A stretch of 64,000 nt of DNA from contig PUQB01000101.1 of assembly GCA_003024785.1 (NCBI GenBank), positions 62,001 to 126,000 on the forward strand. Reading direction: 5' to 3'. Under the pieces are notes generated by a model. The model saw only the letters and a list, made by a program, of their open reading frames with translations, was not told the origin of the DNA and did no database searches. The position numbers and the translations under genes are program-made. How positions within the stretch are numbered: position 1 is the first letter of the stretch; every line of letters starts with the position of its first letter. Positions 13,202-24,844 of the stretch are shown here, piece after piece. This DNA is from Selaginella tamariscina. Lineage: Eukaryota > Streptophyta > Lycopodiopsida > Selaginellales > Selaginellaceae.

Positions 13202-14394
13202 GATAACAAATCTCATAAAACATCTATGTTATAACATTAAAATTCATCATTAGAATTTCTTAAATTACCTTTTTAAATATTATAATTCTTTTATCATGAG
13301 CTTCTTTATAAAAGTGGTTACCTTTTATAAAAGTTTCATAAGTTTAATGCTTTTAAATTATTTTTTAAATTTTTTTACCAAATGTTTTTAAACAATATTT
13401 ATGAATAGCATATCCCCCAACAACAATGATTATATATTCCATTATTTATTTGTAAAACAATGGTTACATATTTTATTTATTTGTTGCGATTAAATAAGAA
13501 AATTATAATTTTTTAAATCCTAAACAACTCTAAAAAACTTATTAAGAAGTAACTTTAATTATTATTATTTTTAATAATAATTCAGTTATATGTAAGCAAA
13601 AACAAGTTGTCACAAATATTCATTATTATTAACAATATGTCTTTATATTTACTTATTAAAAATGTACCATCCAATTTTTTAATAACATAACAATAATAAA
13701 AATCGATAAAAATCAACTTAACTCCCAAAGTCATAAATATTTTCATAAATTATTTTTCATGCTTTTATTAAATAATACACTTTTATTATTCAGTTATAAA
13801 ATATTTTTAACAATTATGAGTTGTAATCACATTAGTTTTTTTTAACCAAACTAAATGGTAATTAATATTTATATCATACATCTTCAATAAATTTTAAAAG
13901 CTTGTTATTTAACTAATCTTAAAACTTTTTAATATATTTCTTAATTATCCAATCTTCTTTAATACTATGTTGATTGACATTACAACAAGGGTGTTTATTA
14001 TACATCGTCTTCACCAAAACTTTCACATTGTATCCAATCGTTAATATATACAACATTTACAAGTAACTTCCTTTTATATATTTCACATCGAATCTGTGTT
14101 ATCCCATCTTTTCATAATCAATTTTATGTGATCCCAAATAATTATATCTCTTATTTATAAAATCAAGCTCCCATGCATAATGCTTGGTCACTTTATCTTA
14201 AACCCTTTAAGTAATTTTAAACTTAATTAATTGTACAAGGGCATTTGTTGAGTTCTATTATTATGTATGTCTCTCTGTTATGCGTGTGATTACGTGCACA
14301 TACACATACATATAAGACTGGCTTAAATTGCTATGACTTAATATGCTTAAATGTTAATGCAACTGTATATGTGGCGCGTGCGTGCGTGTGTGTG

Positions 14395-14644
14395 TAAGAG
14401 AGAGAGAGAGAGAGAGACAGGAGTGTTAGTGTGCTTGTACATCTAAGTGTACTTTCTTTTAAAAACTTTATGACATATCATATACACACAAATACGAGAG
14501 AGAGAGAGGAGTGTTATATCTAGTTAAGTGTACTTTCTTTTACATATCATGTACGCATCTTTCAGTGTTAACAACTTTAGATAAGGATTAGACATGGATT
14601 TATATGTAATTTATGTTTGTGTCTGTGTCTATATATGTGTGTGT

Positions 14645-14720
<76 letters not shown>

Positions 14721-14740
14721 GTGAGTGAGTGAGTGAGTGT
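14395..14740. repeat. Compound microsatellites (GA)n, (TA)n(GA)n(GTGA)n
   Basis: (AG)n lies at 14397-14416 and 14495-14508. A long compound tract, (TA)n then (GA)n then (GTGA)n then (GT)n, runs from about 14652 to 14744. It is likely length-polymorphic. Confidence 0.9.
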
Positions 14741-15275
14741 GTGTGCTTATGAGAATGAATAATTTTAAAAATGAGTCACGAGATCGTGCTCATATCTAAG
14801 TGATGATTACAATGAAGTTTTTTATTTTCATGTGAGAGCGATAAAAGTGAGCGGAAATGCCAAGACATATTCCAGTAATATTCTTGTAATTTATTGTGGG
14901 ACCTAAAAGATTTTAGGAATATCCCAGCATCTTCAACCCAGAGGGATATTTTGTCATGTGTATGGTCCCATATGTAATCGTATATATGTATGCATTGAGA
15001 GACGAATTAGCGTACAGTGCGTGCTTGAGTGTGTGAGAGAGAGCTATGTTGCAAAAATGAACGTGTATTTTTATTTATACATGTAATTATTGCATCCTCC
15101 TAAGAGCAAAAAAACTCCCTTTTATCTTATAGAAATGTGTAACTTATAAAGGAATTATTACTCATGTACCACACCTAATAAAGCATAAAGAAGAAAACCA
15201 GAGATATTTTATATTCGCTCGTAAACTTGAGATTCGTTTGGTAGCGATGATATAATGTTGAACATATTTGAAGAA

Positions 15276-15669
15276 CTATCGAAGAGTGCTATACGATAAG
15301 AATGGTTGTGTCCTTGTGCTTTTGTGTGTTCGGAACCTAAACAAGTTAGTGAAACAAAGAAAGCATAAAAGAAAAGCTAAAGACTTATTATTTTGCTTCC
15401 TGTTGAGGACCTCTTGAAGATCATCGAACAACCTTCTGTCCATGGATGGAAGCTTCACCAGAGTCCTCTCTTTGTTGGTCAGGGTGAAGTACTCAGTAAC
15501 ATTAGTGCTGTTATCATGGTCCTTGATTTCTTAAAGACGGCTTGAAGATTTTCCCACTTCATTTTGCCGCTATCGTGATCCCAATCAAAGCCAATAGTAG
15601 CCATTGTTGCAGCGATTTGATGGTCTTTGGAATAACTCTCTTTGGAGGATTCAGTCTCGATCTTCTCTT
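15276..15669 (-). pseudogene. 3' part of an unidentified gene split by the Copia insertion
   Basis: On the minus strand, normal-composition protein text runs up to the Copia target duplication: SKDHQIAATMATIGFDWDHD, then WENLQAVFK, and in a shifted frame NVTEYFTLTNKERTLVKLPS and RRLFDDLQEVLN. The match of style and orientation with the sequence on the other side of the element (20,227-20,340) suggests one interrupted gene. I recognise no family. At least one frame change lies near 15,545 besides the insertion. It could be a gene already decaying before the insertion. Confidence 0.45.
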
Positions 15670-15674
15670 GCAAC

Positions 15675-15850
15675 TGTTACAGAACACACTTCTTTATTCA
15701 TCTCATCACCGACTTAAAACTAAGCCCCTTCTTCTACCCAGTCTCAGTCCCCAATTAGAATGTGGAGAGATCATCTACCTCTCCCCTGCAGACGTGGTGG
15801 AGCCACGTGGAAGAGCCATGTTAGAGGGAGTCCACGATGTCCCTCCAACA
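15675..15850 (-). repeat. Copia 3' LTR
   Basis: 176-bp direct repeat of 20051-20226, TG...CA ends, beside the GCAAC target duplication. Confidence 0.95.
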
Positions 15851-18800
15851 CTCCCACTCAGAGTGGAACTCACTCTGGCAGGGGTAAAACTCCGAGAGCA
15901 GTACGGTGCTGCTCGAAGCGATCTCGAGGAAGAGGCTTGGTGAAGATATCCGCCACCATGTCGTTTGTCGGACAGTAGACTAGTTTAATGTAACCGTCTT
16001 CAGTCTTCTCACGAACTAGGTGGTGTACCACCTCAATGTGCTTCGTCCGGGAGTGGAAGCGAGGATTTTTGGAGATTGCCAGGCTCCCCAAATTATCAGT
16101 GTAGATTGTAGTTGCGTCCTCCTGCGTGAAGCCAAGATCCGCAACTAACATGCGAAGCCAAATGGCTTCCTTGGTGGCTGCTGAGGCAGCCATGTATTCA
16201 GCCTCCGTGCTAGAGGTCGCCACTGTGGATTGGCGCTTGCTGCTCCATGAAGTTGCAGCACTGCCAAGGCCAAATGAATAGCCTGTGGTGGAACGCCTAT
16301 TGTCTGGATCACCTGCCCAGTCAGCATCACAGTATCCAACGAGAGTGGGCTGGACCCCTTCATAGCAAAGGCCGTAATCGAGGGTGCCTTGGAGGTAGCG
16401 GAAAATCCGCTTCACAGCTGCCCAATGTGCCATGCCAGGATTATCAAGAAATTTGCTGACCTGGCTGACAGTGTAGGCGATGTCAGGTCTGGTGCAGATC
16501 ATGGGGAACATCAGGCTCCCCACTGCGCTCCTGTAAGGAATGTTTGTCATTGCTGCTTTCTCAGCATCAGTGCTTGGGCACTGCTCCATCGATAGCTTCA
16601 AATGTGTGTCCATGGGAGTTGCCACCGGATGGCAACTCTCCATCCCATACTTGCGGAGAATGTCTCGTAGGTACTTACCTTGGTGTAAATGAATCAACTT
16701 CTTGTCTCGGTCACGAACAATCTGGATGCCAAGGCAGTACTGGGCCTCACCAAGGTCCTTCATCGCAAAGTGGTTGGCGAGAACCTCCTTCGCAAATGGT
16801 AGCAGTCGGTTGTTCTTGTTGCTGATGATCAGAAGGTCGTCAACATACACTGCTATGAAAACGAAGTCAGCTCCCACTCGCCGAATGTACACATTGTGGT
16901 CAGCATTGCTCCTAGAGAAGCCAGCTTGAAGGAGGAACTTGTCCAGTCGAGTGTACCATGCACGTGGACTTTGTTTCAACCCGTACAATGACTTCTTGAG
17001 CTTGCACACAGCACTCTCATGTCCAGGAACTTGAAAACCTTCAGGCTGCTCCATGTAAATCTCCTCTTCCAACTCCCCATAAAGGAAAGCTGTTTTTACA
17101 TCCATTTGGTGGATTTCGTAATCCCCAACTGCTGCTAGTGAGAAGAGTAAACGTAGGCTGGTCATTTTTACCACAGGAGCAAACGTCTCTGTGAAGTCGA
17201 TGCCAGGAACCTGTGCACATCCCTTGGCCACAAGCCTAGCTTTATACCTAGCAATGGTGCCATCAGCATGAAGCTTGAGTGTGAACACCCACATGCTTTT
17301 GATTAGCTTGCGGTCCATTGGAACCTCCTCTGGTGCCACCAAGTCGTAGGTCTTGTTCTCAGCCAGGGATCCAAGCTCCTCCAAGCATGCTGCATGCCAA
17401 TGCTCTGCATCCGGTGACGCCTGTGCCTCTCTCAGATTGGAGGGTACTCTATGCACGACCTGTGCATGTAGGAGCATGGTCGTGATGAGTCTGTCAGGTG
17501 CCTTGCGGGTGCGAGCTGGTTGCATGCGAGGTGGAGGGGGTGCCTTGCTATGCCGACAAGTGTCGGCCCTGTACTAACTGCGTTTAGGGTTGTGCCAGGT
17601 GAGGAAGCTTGAGCTGCAGGGTCTGTTGTAGAAGCGCCATGTGCTGGAGTTGGTGCAGCATCAGTGCCGTGGGAAGCTACTGGAGGATGGTGACTGAACT
17701 CCCATTGGTTGGTTGCACTTGGAGCAGATTCCACGCCTTCTGGAGCTGAGTCCAATGGCGAGGTTTCAATTGTCCGTGAGTACTCACCAGGTCCAGAGCT
17801 GGAAGAAGCTCCGTGAATTGTTGAGGAGTCCTGATGGTAGCTGAGCAGGGGGCGTTCGTTGAAGACCACATCCCTGCTCAAAATCGGTTTCCTGGCAATA
17901 GGATCATATAGCTTGTAGGCTTTCTTATCTGTGCAGTAGCCCAAAAAACGACATCGGATGCTCCTGGCATCAAGCTTTTTGAGTGACGAGTCATCAATGG
18001 CGTGGACATAGGCCTCACAGCCAAAGATCTTCAGTCCTGCTACAGATGGCTTCCTACCAGTCCAAGCTTCATGTGGCGTCATCCCTTTCAATGCTGAGGT
18101 TGGTAGGCGATTTTGCAGGAAGTTGGCGGTGTGTACTGCTTCTGCCCAGAACATTTGTGGGAGTTGGCTTGTCTGGAGCATGCTCCGTGCACTCTCCATC
18201 AACGTCCTATTCTTCCTCTCTGCCACGCCATTTTGTTGTGGTGAGTTGGTTGTTGTTAGCTCCCGTGCAATGCCAGCTGACTTGCAGAATTGATAAAAGG
18301 CATTGGAGGTGTACTCGCCACCACCATCGGAGCGTAGACGTCTCAGCATCTGACCAGTCTGGGTGCTACCCATGTGTAGTACAACCGCATGTAATCCAGG
18401 GCTTGTGATTTTTCTCGAAGGAAATACACGGTACAGTAGCGACTAAAGTCGTCCACAAAGGTCATGAAGTAGCGAGCGCCAGCGTAGGACTGTGTTTGCA
18501 TCGGCCCACAGAGGTCTGTGTGCACGAGCTCAAACACTCTAGTCGCCCTGGTTGCTCCGCTGCGAGGAAAAGCTTGGCGAGGCATCTTTCCGAGCTGACA
18601 TCCCCTACAAAACGACAGTTCCCCAGTGGGGGGAATTTTAGTCCTTCTACCATCTGTTCTCGTACCAACTGAGCAATCCGTGAGGTCGCAGCATGGCCAA
18701 AACGTTGGTGCCACAACTCTAGCTCCTCAGTTTGACCTTGAGTAACTAGAGCTTGCGGTCTGGGGAAGTTGGGTCGAGCTCCATCTCTAGCTTATACAAG

Positions 18801-20050
18801 CTCCCACTGCCATCACGATGTGCATGCAGTGCTGGTGCACGTCCTGTCTGGGGTGTGAAGGAGATGCGAGTGCCATCACCATGAAAGGTGTAGCCAGCAT
18901 CGCAAAGCCGCCCAAGTGCTAACAGTTGGCCTGAAGTTCAGGGACGTAGAGCACATCCTTGATCTGCACCTGGTGTCCACTCAGCAAGGTAAGACGAATC
19001 GTCCCAGATCCTAGTATAGGAAGAGGGCGTCCATCTCCCACTAGGACATGTTGACTAGGTGAAGTTGCTTCGAAGATCACGTACCAGTTGCGGGTGTTTG
19101 TAATGTTGTGTGTTGCTGCTGAGTCCACATAGAAGTGTGGGGGTTCTTCACCACCACAAATGTATGGACCATGTACATTGCTACATCACCAACGAGTAGA
19201 GCCTTGCCACGCTCATCATCAGGGCCAGGTTTGAGTTCCGGGTGTTTAACCCAGCACTTTGTTTCCTCATGACCTTTCTTCTTGCAGTGAGAACACTTCA
19301 CCTTAGGCTTGAATTTTCGCCTTGGTGAGCTAGATGAGCTGGTGTCCTCATTCTGTTTCCCCTTGCGCACTGCCGTGAAGAGGGCGGTGCTTGGCTGATG
19401 CTCCGTGTTCTTTCGCCGGGTATCAAGGTCTTGCAATGCCGCTTGGACCTCAGCCAACTTGAGTGGAGTAGTTTGGCAACCTAGGGTGGAGACGAGTGAG
19501 TCGTACGAGGGGGGAAGTGAGCACAGGATGTACTCGCACTCCTCAGCCTCGTCCATAGTAGCTCCCACTCCTTGGAGGGCATCCAATATGGCTCTTACCT
19601 TGCCGACATGATCAAGGAGAGAGTCTCCCTCAGTCATAACGGTGTTGAACAGCTTTCGCTTGGTAAATGCGGTTGCTTGCTCGTGGAGCCTCGTACGTTG
19701 CCTTGAGGGATATCCAGACTTCGGCAGCACTTTTACAGCGCACCACTGTCCGGAACTCGCGTTGCTCGAGGGCTTTGAATAATTTACCCTTGGCTTTGCG
19801 GTCCTTCTTCTCCCATGCGGCTACGTCGATAGCAGGAGTTGTGGGCTTGGCTTCAATGCCAGACACGATCTCCCAAAGCTCCAAGTCTTCGAGGTAGAGT
19901 TCCATCTTCACCCGCCAAAGGTAAAACTCTTGACCGGTGAATTTGGGTGGTGGCGCATCCATGACAACAATCTGCTGCACTGCCGCCATTTGCCCAGTGT
20001 CCTTTGGAAGGAGAGCTTGAGACTCTGCCATCACTCTACCTCCGATACCA

Positions 20051-20226
20051 TGTTACAGAACACACTTTTTATTCATCTCATCACCGACTTAAAAACTAAG
20101 CCCCTTCTTCTACCCAGTCTCAGTCCCCAATTAGAATGTGGAGAGATCATCTACCTCTCCCCTGCAGACGTGGTGGAGCCACGTGGAAGAGCCATGTTAG
20201 AGGGAGTCCACGATGTCCCTCCAACA
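20051..20226 (-). repeat. Copia 5' LTR
   Basis: 176-bp direct repeat of 15675-15850. The primer-binding site follows immediately at 20050 reading leftward. Confidence 0.95.
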
Positions 20227-20340
20227 GCAACTTGGAACTTCACCAGCATGTCCACTTCTTTCCGTGGTTGTTGATCACGAACAAGCTTCTTCTATAGGAA
20301 CTTTCTTCATTTCCATGGCGCCCCACATAGATTCCACCAT
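20227..20340 (-). pseudogene. 5' part of the Copia-split gene
   Basis: On the minus strand an ATG at 20340 opens MVESMWGAMEMKKVP. Neighbouring frames continue with KEVDMLVKFQ right up to the target site. Read past the element, the text joins the helical protein text at 15,669 downward. More than one frame change is needed even without the element, so either the gene was decaying or the consensus has base-count errors. Function unknown. Confidence 0.4.
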
Positions 20341-20726
20341 AGTTACCAATTAACGCATTCAGGTGAAAATTTGCCCGTTAGTAAGCGTTCATAATGTCAA
20401 GTTCGTAATACATGTTCGGGTTCGAGTCACGCTCTTTTAAAGATTCTGAATCTTTCTATGAATTTAAATTAAATTTATCATTAATCTAGATTTATCATTC
20501 ATTATGCTAGGCAAGAAGAAAGAACCTTCGTGGGAGATTAGGATTTCTTTTTACTTTTTTTAGGGTTTGTCACGTTCTGTTGGTCTGAAACCAAATGTAA
20601 CTTTTGAATAAAAAATTTACTGTTCATAACGCTATTTGTAACACATACGTATGCAACGTTCAGAAGTTCGGCAATAACTATGATTCCACCAGCCCACCCC
20701 AATTAGAAAAATTAATTAATATAAAC
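20341..20726. other. Short AT-rich spacer with an isolated B-box-like motif
   Basis: TTCGGGTTCGAGTCACGC at about 20415 resembles a tRNA/SINE B box, but no matching A box or acceptor stem is visible. Nothing else is supported. Confidence 0.35.
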
Positions 20727-20871
20727 CTGCTGCTGCCTTTGCTTGTTCATCTCTGCAACTAATAATTTTGTTTTCAATTCCCAGATTTCAGGAGAGTCTT
20801 GTACAACTTTCCCAAGCATTTCACGTTTCCTCTTTGCTTCTTCTGGATTAGGTGGTTACACTTCCTCATCC
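20727..20871 (-). CDS. Single coiled-coil exon, possibly of an axonemal MNS1-type protein
   Basis: On the minus strand a continuous frame reads EEAKRKREMLGKVVQDSPEI then WELKTKLLVAEMNKQRQQQ and stops at a proper GT donor (GTTTATATT). A CAG acceptor lies just upstream of the first codons. The pattern (D)SPE..ELk.KL..A.MNk.R..Q is reminiscent of the trichohyalin-plectin-homology proteins such as MNS1 of cilia, from memory and with low certainty. I could not find the neighbouring exons. If right, it would fit a plant with motile sperm. Confidence 0.35.
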
Positions 20872-21907
20872 TTTACATGTGTATATATATACGCGCGCGG
20901 TGTGTGTTTATATCTGGTTGTTTAACTCTCGTTGGACTTCAAGAACAAGTTCAGGTTTTATAAAGGTCCCACAATATTAACAATTTCTGATGAAGATTGT
21001 CTTGCAGCGTACTCTTCATCCCATGTATGCCTATTGTTTATTTGAAAGTTTCACTTCTAACTTGCCAACTTGCCTGCAATTGGTACGTCATAAAGAAAAC
21101 TTACCATTATGCTGCAGGTCTGAGAGATGACAACCTTGCAATTTTAAATGTACTAAAATGAGACACGCCAGAATATATTTTATTATTGTAAATTAATAAA
21201 TAACAAATTCTAATTTGAAGTTTTATATACTTAATATTAAAAACATACACCCTATGTTAAATTATGATTAAATCATAATCTCCATCAATCACATCAAATG
21301 ACAAAGAACCTCCTGTTTATTATATTAATTATGTTTAGTTAGTTTAAACTTTAATTGAATATAAGTTAAAGCTATATGTATGTTACTTTCTACGGTTTCT
21401 GCAGTGAAAGTATTTATTGGTACTCAGTCCATTTATAGGAATAACTTTCTTAATTGTTTTTATTAATATACATTTTATATTTTTTACTAGTTTGTTTAGT
21501 GCTCGCTAGCTAATATAAATAAGAATGAATGTGAAACTATCTGCATATCTATCAACAACTCTATGCATAACTATATGTTATGCATATCGAATGCACTTAT
21601 CCGTGGTTTTTTTCATGTGGGTAGTGCACAAATCATATGGGGTTTCACCATTTTCATCGTTTTCTTTCTATTTATTTTCCATAATTTTTAGATGAAGATC
21701 AGCAAAATATGGATATGTTTATTAAATGCTGCTTGTATTTCTCTTGTTTCCCGTATGTAGATCTTCTGAAGTCTATATGGTGCTTATGGATGGGGACTCG
21801 GTTACAAGCTACATTGCAAAGTTCCAGATTAACAAACTCGACACATCAAGGTGTGTCTGTGTATACGATCATATATTGTTTAAATGTATATTTGTGCATA
21901 CATACAT

Positions 21908-21943
21908 ACACACACACACACACACGTGTGTGTGTGTGTGTGT
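21908..21943. repeat. (CA)n(GT)n palindromic microsatellite
   Basis: A CA run turns into a GT run through a central ACGT, giving a nearly perfect self-complementary hairpin of about 18-bp arms. It lies inside the subtilase pseudogene's first intron region. Confidence 0.9.
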
Positions 21944-22695
21944 CTTCATCTTCTACACGCAGTATACTTACGTACATACACGCACTTACATTCACACACA
22001 TAAAACCATCGTATATATTTTATGTGTATATGTGTGTTCATATAAAATATGCATACACATTTTCTACTTTCCATTTTTCATCATTGAACTTTAAATCATT
22101 AGACACACTCTCATACACATGCGCTTTATCTTTTGGACTATATGCGTCTTTTGACTTTATTAAATTGTTAATTCTACATTTGTTGACAGAGCATGTCCAC
22201 ATGTATACGTCAGTATATATGTGTATGTCTGCAATCTATATATGTACACATTGATATTACGGACACGCACAACCACATATGTGTGTGTACGTGTGTATAT
22301 ATTTAAGTTCTTATGCTTATTAAAATTTCCAGTAATACGGTGGAGTTCCTCTCTCTCATGTGTGTGTGTGTTACCTGTTCAGGTGTACTGTGGCCATACA
22401 TTAAGTGATGGTAGATGTAAAGTTTCTTATATGTAGTGCTCATGAAAATCTGTTGTTGTAAGATCTCGTCGTGTTGTCTTATAAGGTTAGATGTGTGTCA
22501 AATAAACAACCATGTCCGTTAATAATGATAATCAATATTATGTACACCATCAATTAAAAAAACTAAACATATTATTACACTTATATTTTAAAATTAGAAA
22601 AACAATTACTTACCCTATGGCCAAACAAACAACCATTGTTTTTTAATATTTCAAAAAAACTTATATAAACCAATAACTAGAATAGAAGACATGTT

Positions 22696-22935
22696 ACTCC
22701 TCTTCCGTGTCGGACACATAGTTGTCTGTCGTGTATCCCTCCTCTTCCGTGTTGGACACATAATTGTCTGTCGTGTATCCCTCCTCTTCCGTGTTGGACA
22801 CATAGTTGTCCGCCGTGTTCTTCCGTGTCAGACGGATAATTGTCTGCCTTGTACTCTTCTGGGTCAGACATATAGTTGTCTGCCTTGTATGCCTCCTCTT
22901 CCATGTCGAACACATGGCTGTCTGTGCCCAGGGAG
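22696..22935. repeat. Minisatellite, six units of about 42 bp
   Basis: Units carrying CTTCCGTGT(C/T)GGACACATA(A/G)TTGTCTG recur with starts at about 22702, 22744, 22786, 22820, 22856 and 22898. Three spacings are exactly 42; the rest are 34 and 36. On the minus strand a 42-base unit encodes a 14-residue acidic repeat, TEEEGYTTDNYVSN / PEEYKADNYPSD. It falls between exon blocks of the subtilase pseudogene and is not part of that protein. Confidence 0.8.
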
Positions 22936-23589
22936 GGAGGGAGAGAGTAGATTTATGCATATATACGCTTACACATGCATATACACATATGTATGTATAA
23001 TAAGTTGTTTTATGAAAATGCAGAATTGAAGTCAGCACCTGGTGTGAAACATATGGAAAAGGACTCGGGAGTTAAAAGCTTACTAACATACACCAGACTT
23101 TCTTGGTTTACCAACAGGTGTATGTATGGTCACAACAAGGTGGCGCAAACAATGCAGGTGAAGGCATCGCCATAGGTACGTTTGTGCGTGCTACATAGTT
23201 TATGTTTTTAAGTGCAATTATTATGTTGTTAGTGTAGTGTGTGTGTGTGTGTGTATTATACAAGTTTAGATGCCCATTCTGGGTATCTTCCTGAAAAGCA
23301 TGTATACATATATATGTTTGTATATGTATATATGCATATATGTATTGTATACACAGGGATTCAACGCACCCGTACTTTTCGGATATACTACATCAGCTAA
23401 GAGATTTAAAGGGGCATGTGAAACTAGTTTTACTAACAACAACGATGACAAATATTACAACTCTAGCTTACGTTTTGTAATGATAAAATTGTGGGAGCTC
23501 GTCATTTTGCTGCTGCTGCTATGGCTTCTGGTAACTTTAACACCTCTCTTGACTTTGATTCTCCCTTTGATGGGTATGGTCACGTGAGC

Positions 23590-23590
<1 letters not shown>

Positions 23591-23645
<55 letters not shown>
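23591..23645. repeat. (CT)n(CA)n microsatellite
   Basis: AATCTCTCTCT runs into CTCACACACACA across about 54 bases, directly after the GHVS-coding block of the subtilase pseudogene. Confidence 0.85.
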
Positions 23646-23884
23646 GACATATATACACGCATATATTCAAATACACAGTGTATAGACACATACATATACA
23701 ATTATCATATGGGCTAAATATACTTATAAGTATACATGTGTTTATGTCTGTATATAGATAGCTTCACGGTTGATGAATGTGCACGCACGATTCATATATA
23801 AATACAACTAATCTTACATGGAGTAAAAAATTATGTGTATATCATTTATATACATGCTTTCTCATTTATATGTGTAACCATTAG

Positions 23885-23919
<35 letters not shown>

Positions 23920-24844
23920 AATAAATCAAGTCGTCATTCTTACACGTAGGCAATGTGTACATATATTACACACACACACGAAATCAATGCTATTTTTAAA
24001 ATTTATTTTATTAATTTATTAATTTATTCTTTCAATAGCACCTGGAAAAGCTCCACGAGCAAGGTAACACACACACAACAACACCGTTATTCGTATATAT
24101 ATGCATAATAAACAAGTATATATACACACTTCTTACAGAATAGCTGTATACAAGGCTTGGCTTTGTGGCAGATGTAGTCGCCGCGATTGACAAGGTACAT
24201 ACACAGTATACAAATGTATATACAAAGTTTCTCCGGAATGAACAACATATACTATCTTACGATTATATGATTTTTTAGATTAAAATTATAAATTATGATA
24301 TTAATTTTAATTTTTATATTCTAATATTTATTATTTACAGGCACGTGTCCGTAGGCCCAAATCGTACCATTGCTACATTTCTAAACGTGTTTGATATGGC
24401 CTGTACGGCAAGCAGTATTTGTGGCTCAGGGGGCACCATACCCTCGTAAGATCGTGTCTTTCAGCCCTGGTCGCTGCTGGAATCGACGACAGGAGGTATT
24501 CCAACTTCATTAGCCTGGGAAATTCTAAAGCACTCCCTGGGGTTGGCCTTGCACGTAGGTAAACACGTACATACACACGCGCAAGCATGTATAGACATAA
24601 TATGCATATATTACTATAAGACACACACACACACCACGCACACGCACGCACGCACATAATATACATATATAATAACATATATGTATGGATTTGTGCAGCT
24701 CCATCTCCAGGAGTACAATGTACAATTTAACGCTTGCAAAAGACACAGTTGGAATAATTCAAACTTATTTAGTCCAAATAATTGCCAGGACTCATGCCTG
24801 TTTATTCCACAGCTTGTGCGACTAATCTGCACGTACTCATTCAG

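Larger units (their letters stand above)
12461..15275. other. AT-rich intergenic spacer
   Basis: No supported gene. Contains a 62-bp tandem duplication (13078-13201), microsatellites (14390-14740), and a partial duplication around the GA tracts at 14398 and 14495: GAGGAGTGTTA and AAGTGTACTTTCTTTTA occur after both tracts. Confidence 0.65.
15675..20226 (-). mobile_element. Ty1/Copia LTR retrotransposon, young but broken
   Basis: The element has 176-bp LTRs beginning TGTTAC and ending CCAACA at both ends, and a 5-bp target duplication GCAAC at 15670-15674 and 20227-20231. Just inside the 5' LTR (minus strand) is TGGTATCGGA, a primer-binding site for initiator tRNA-Met; a purine tract (GAGTGGGAG) abuts the 3' LTR. 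Parts, in minus-strand order: gag about 20.0-19.2 kb with a CCHC knuckle, aspartic protease about 19.1-18.9 kb, GAG-pre-integrase and integrase about 18.7-17.6 kb, then reverse transcriptase (YVDDLL) and RNase H about 17.5-15.9 kb. This gag-pro-int-RT-RH order defines Copia. The LTRs are nearly identical, so insertion was recent. The coding region looks interrupted in roughly four or five places, so it is a fossil copy. Confidence 0.95.
21761..24844 (+). pseudogene. Subtilisin-like serine protease (SBT2-type), decayed
   Basis: Exon-like blocks follow the order of the plant SBT2 subtilases: 21761-21850 EVYMVLMDGDSVTSYIA (propeptide start); 23030-23180 APGVK.MEKD.GVKSLLTYT and VWSQQGGANNAGEGIAIG; 23357-23590 THP.FSD, RFKGACETS, NDKIVGARHFAAAAMASG and LDFDSPFDGYGH (catalytic His region; GHVS in place of the usual GHGS/GHGT); 24041-24066 GKAPRAR; 24140-24198 RIAVYK and FVADVVAAIDK; 24348-24560 SVGPN, FLNVFDMA, GIDDRRYSNFISLGNSKALP; 24698-24844 SPNNCQD and LICTYSF. 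Many blocks sit in shifted frames (at least five shifts) and stops occur. The rest of the propeptide and everything from the late PA-domain region to the catalytic Ser are not found. The gene family acts in secretory or apoplastic proteolysis; this copy cannot. Confidence 0.75.

Noticed and set aside
16145-17577. Plus-strand frames across the Copia polymerase region
   Set aside because: Antisense shadows of the minus-strand element.
20413-20432. B-box-like GGGTTCGAGTC
   Set aside because: No A box at the right distance and no pairing acceptor arms; left as a note only.
22696-22935. CRISPR-like regular array
   Set aside because: Units are contiguous with no unique spacers, and the DNA is plant nuclear; it is a minisatellite.
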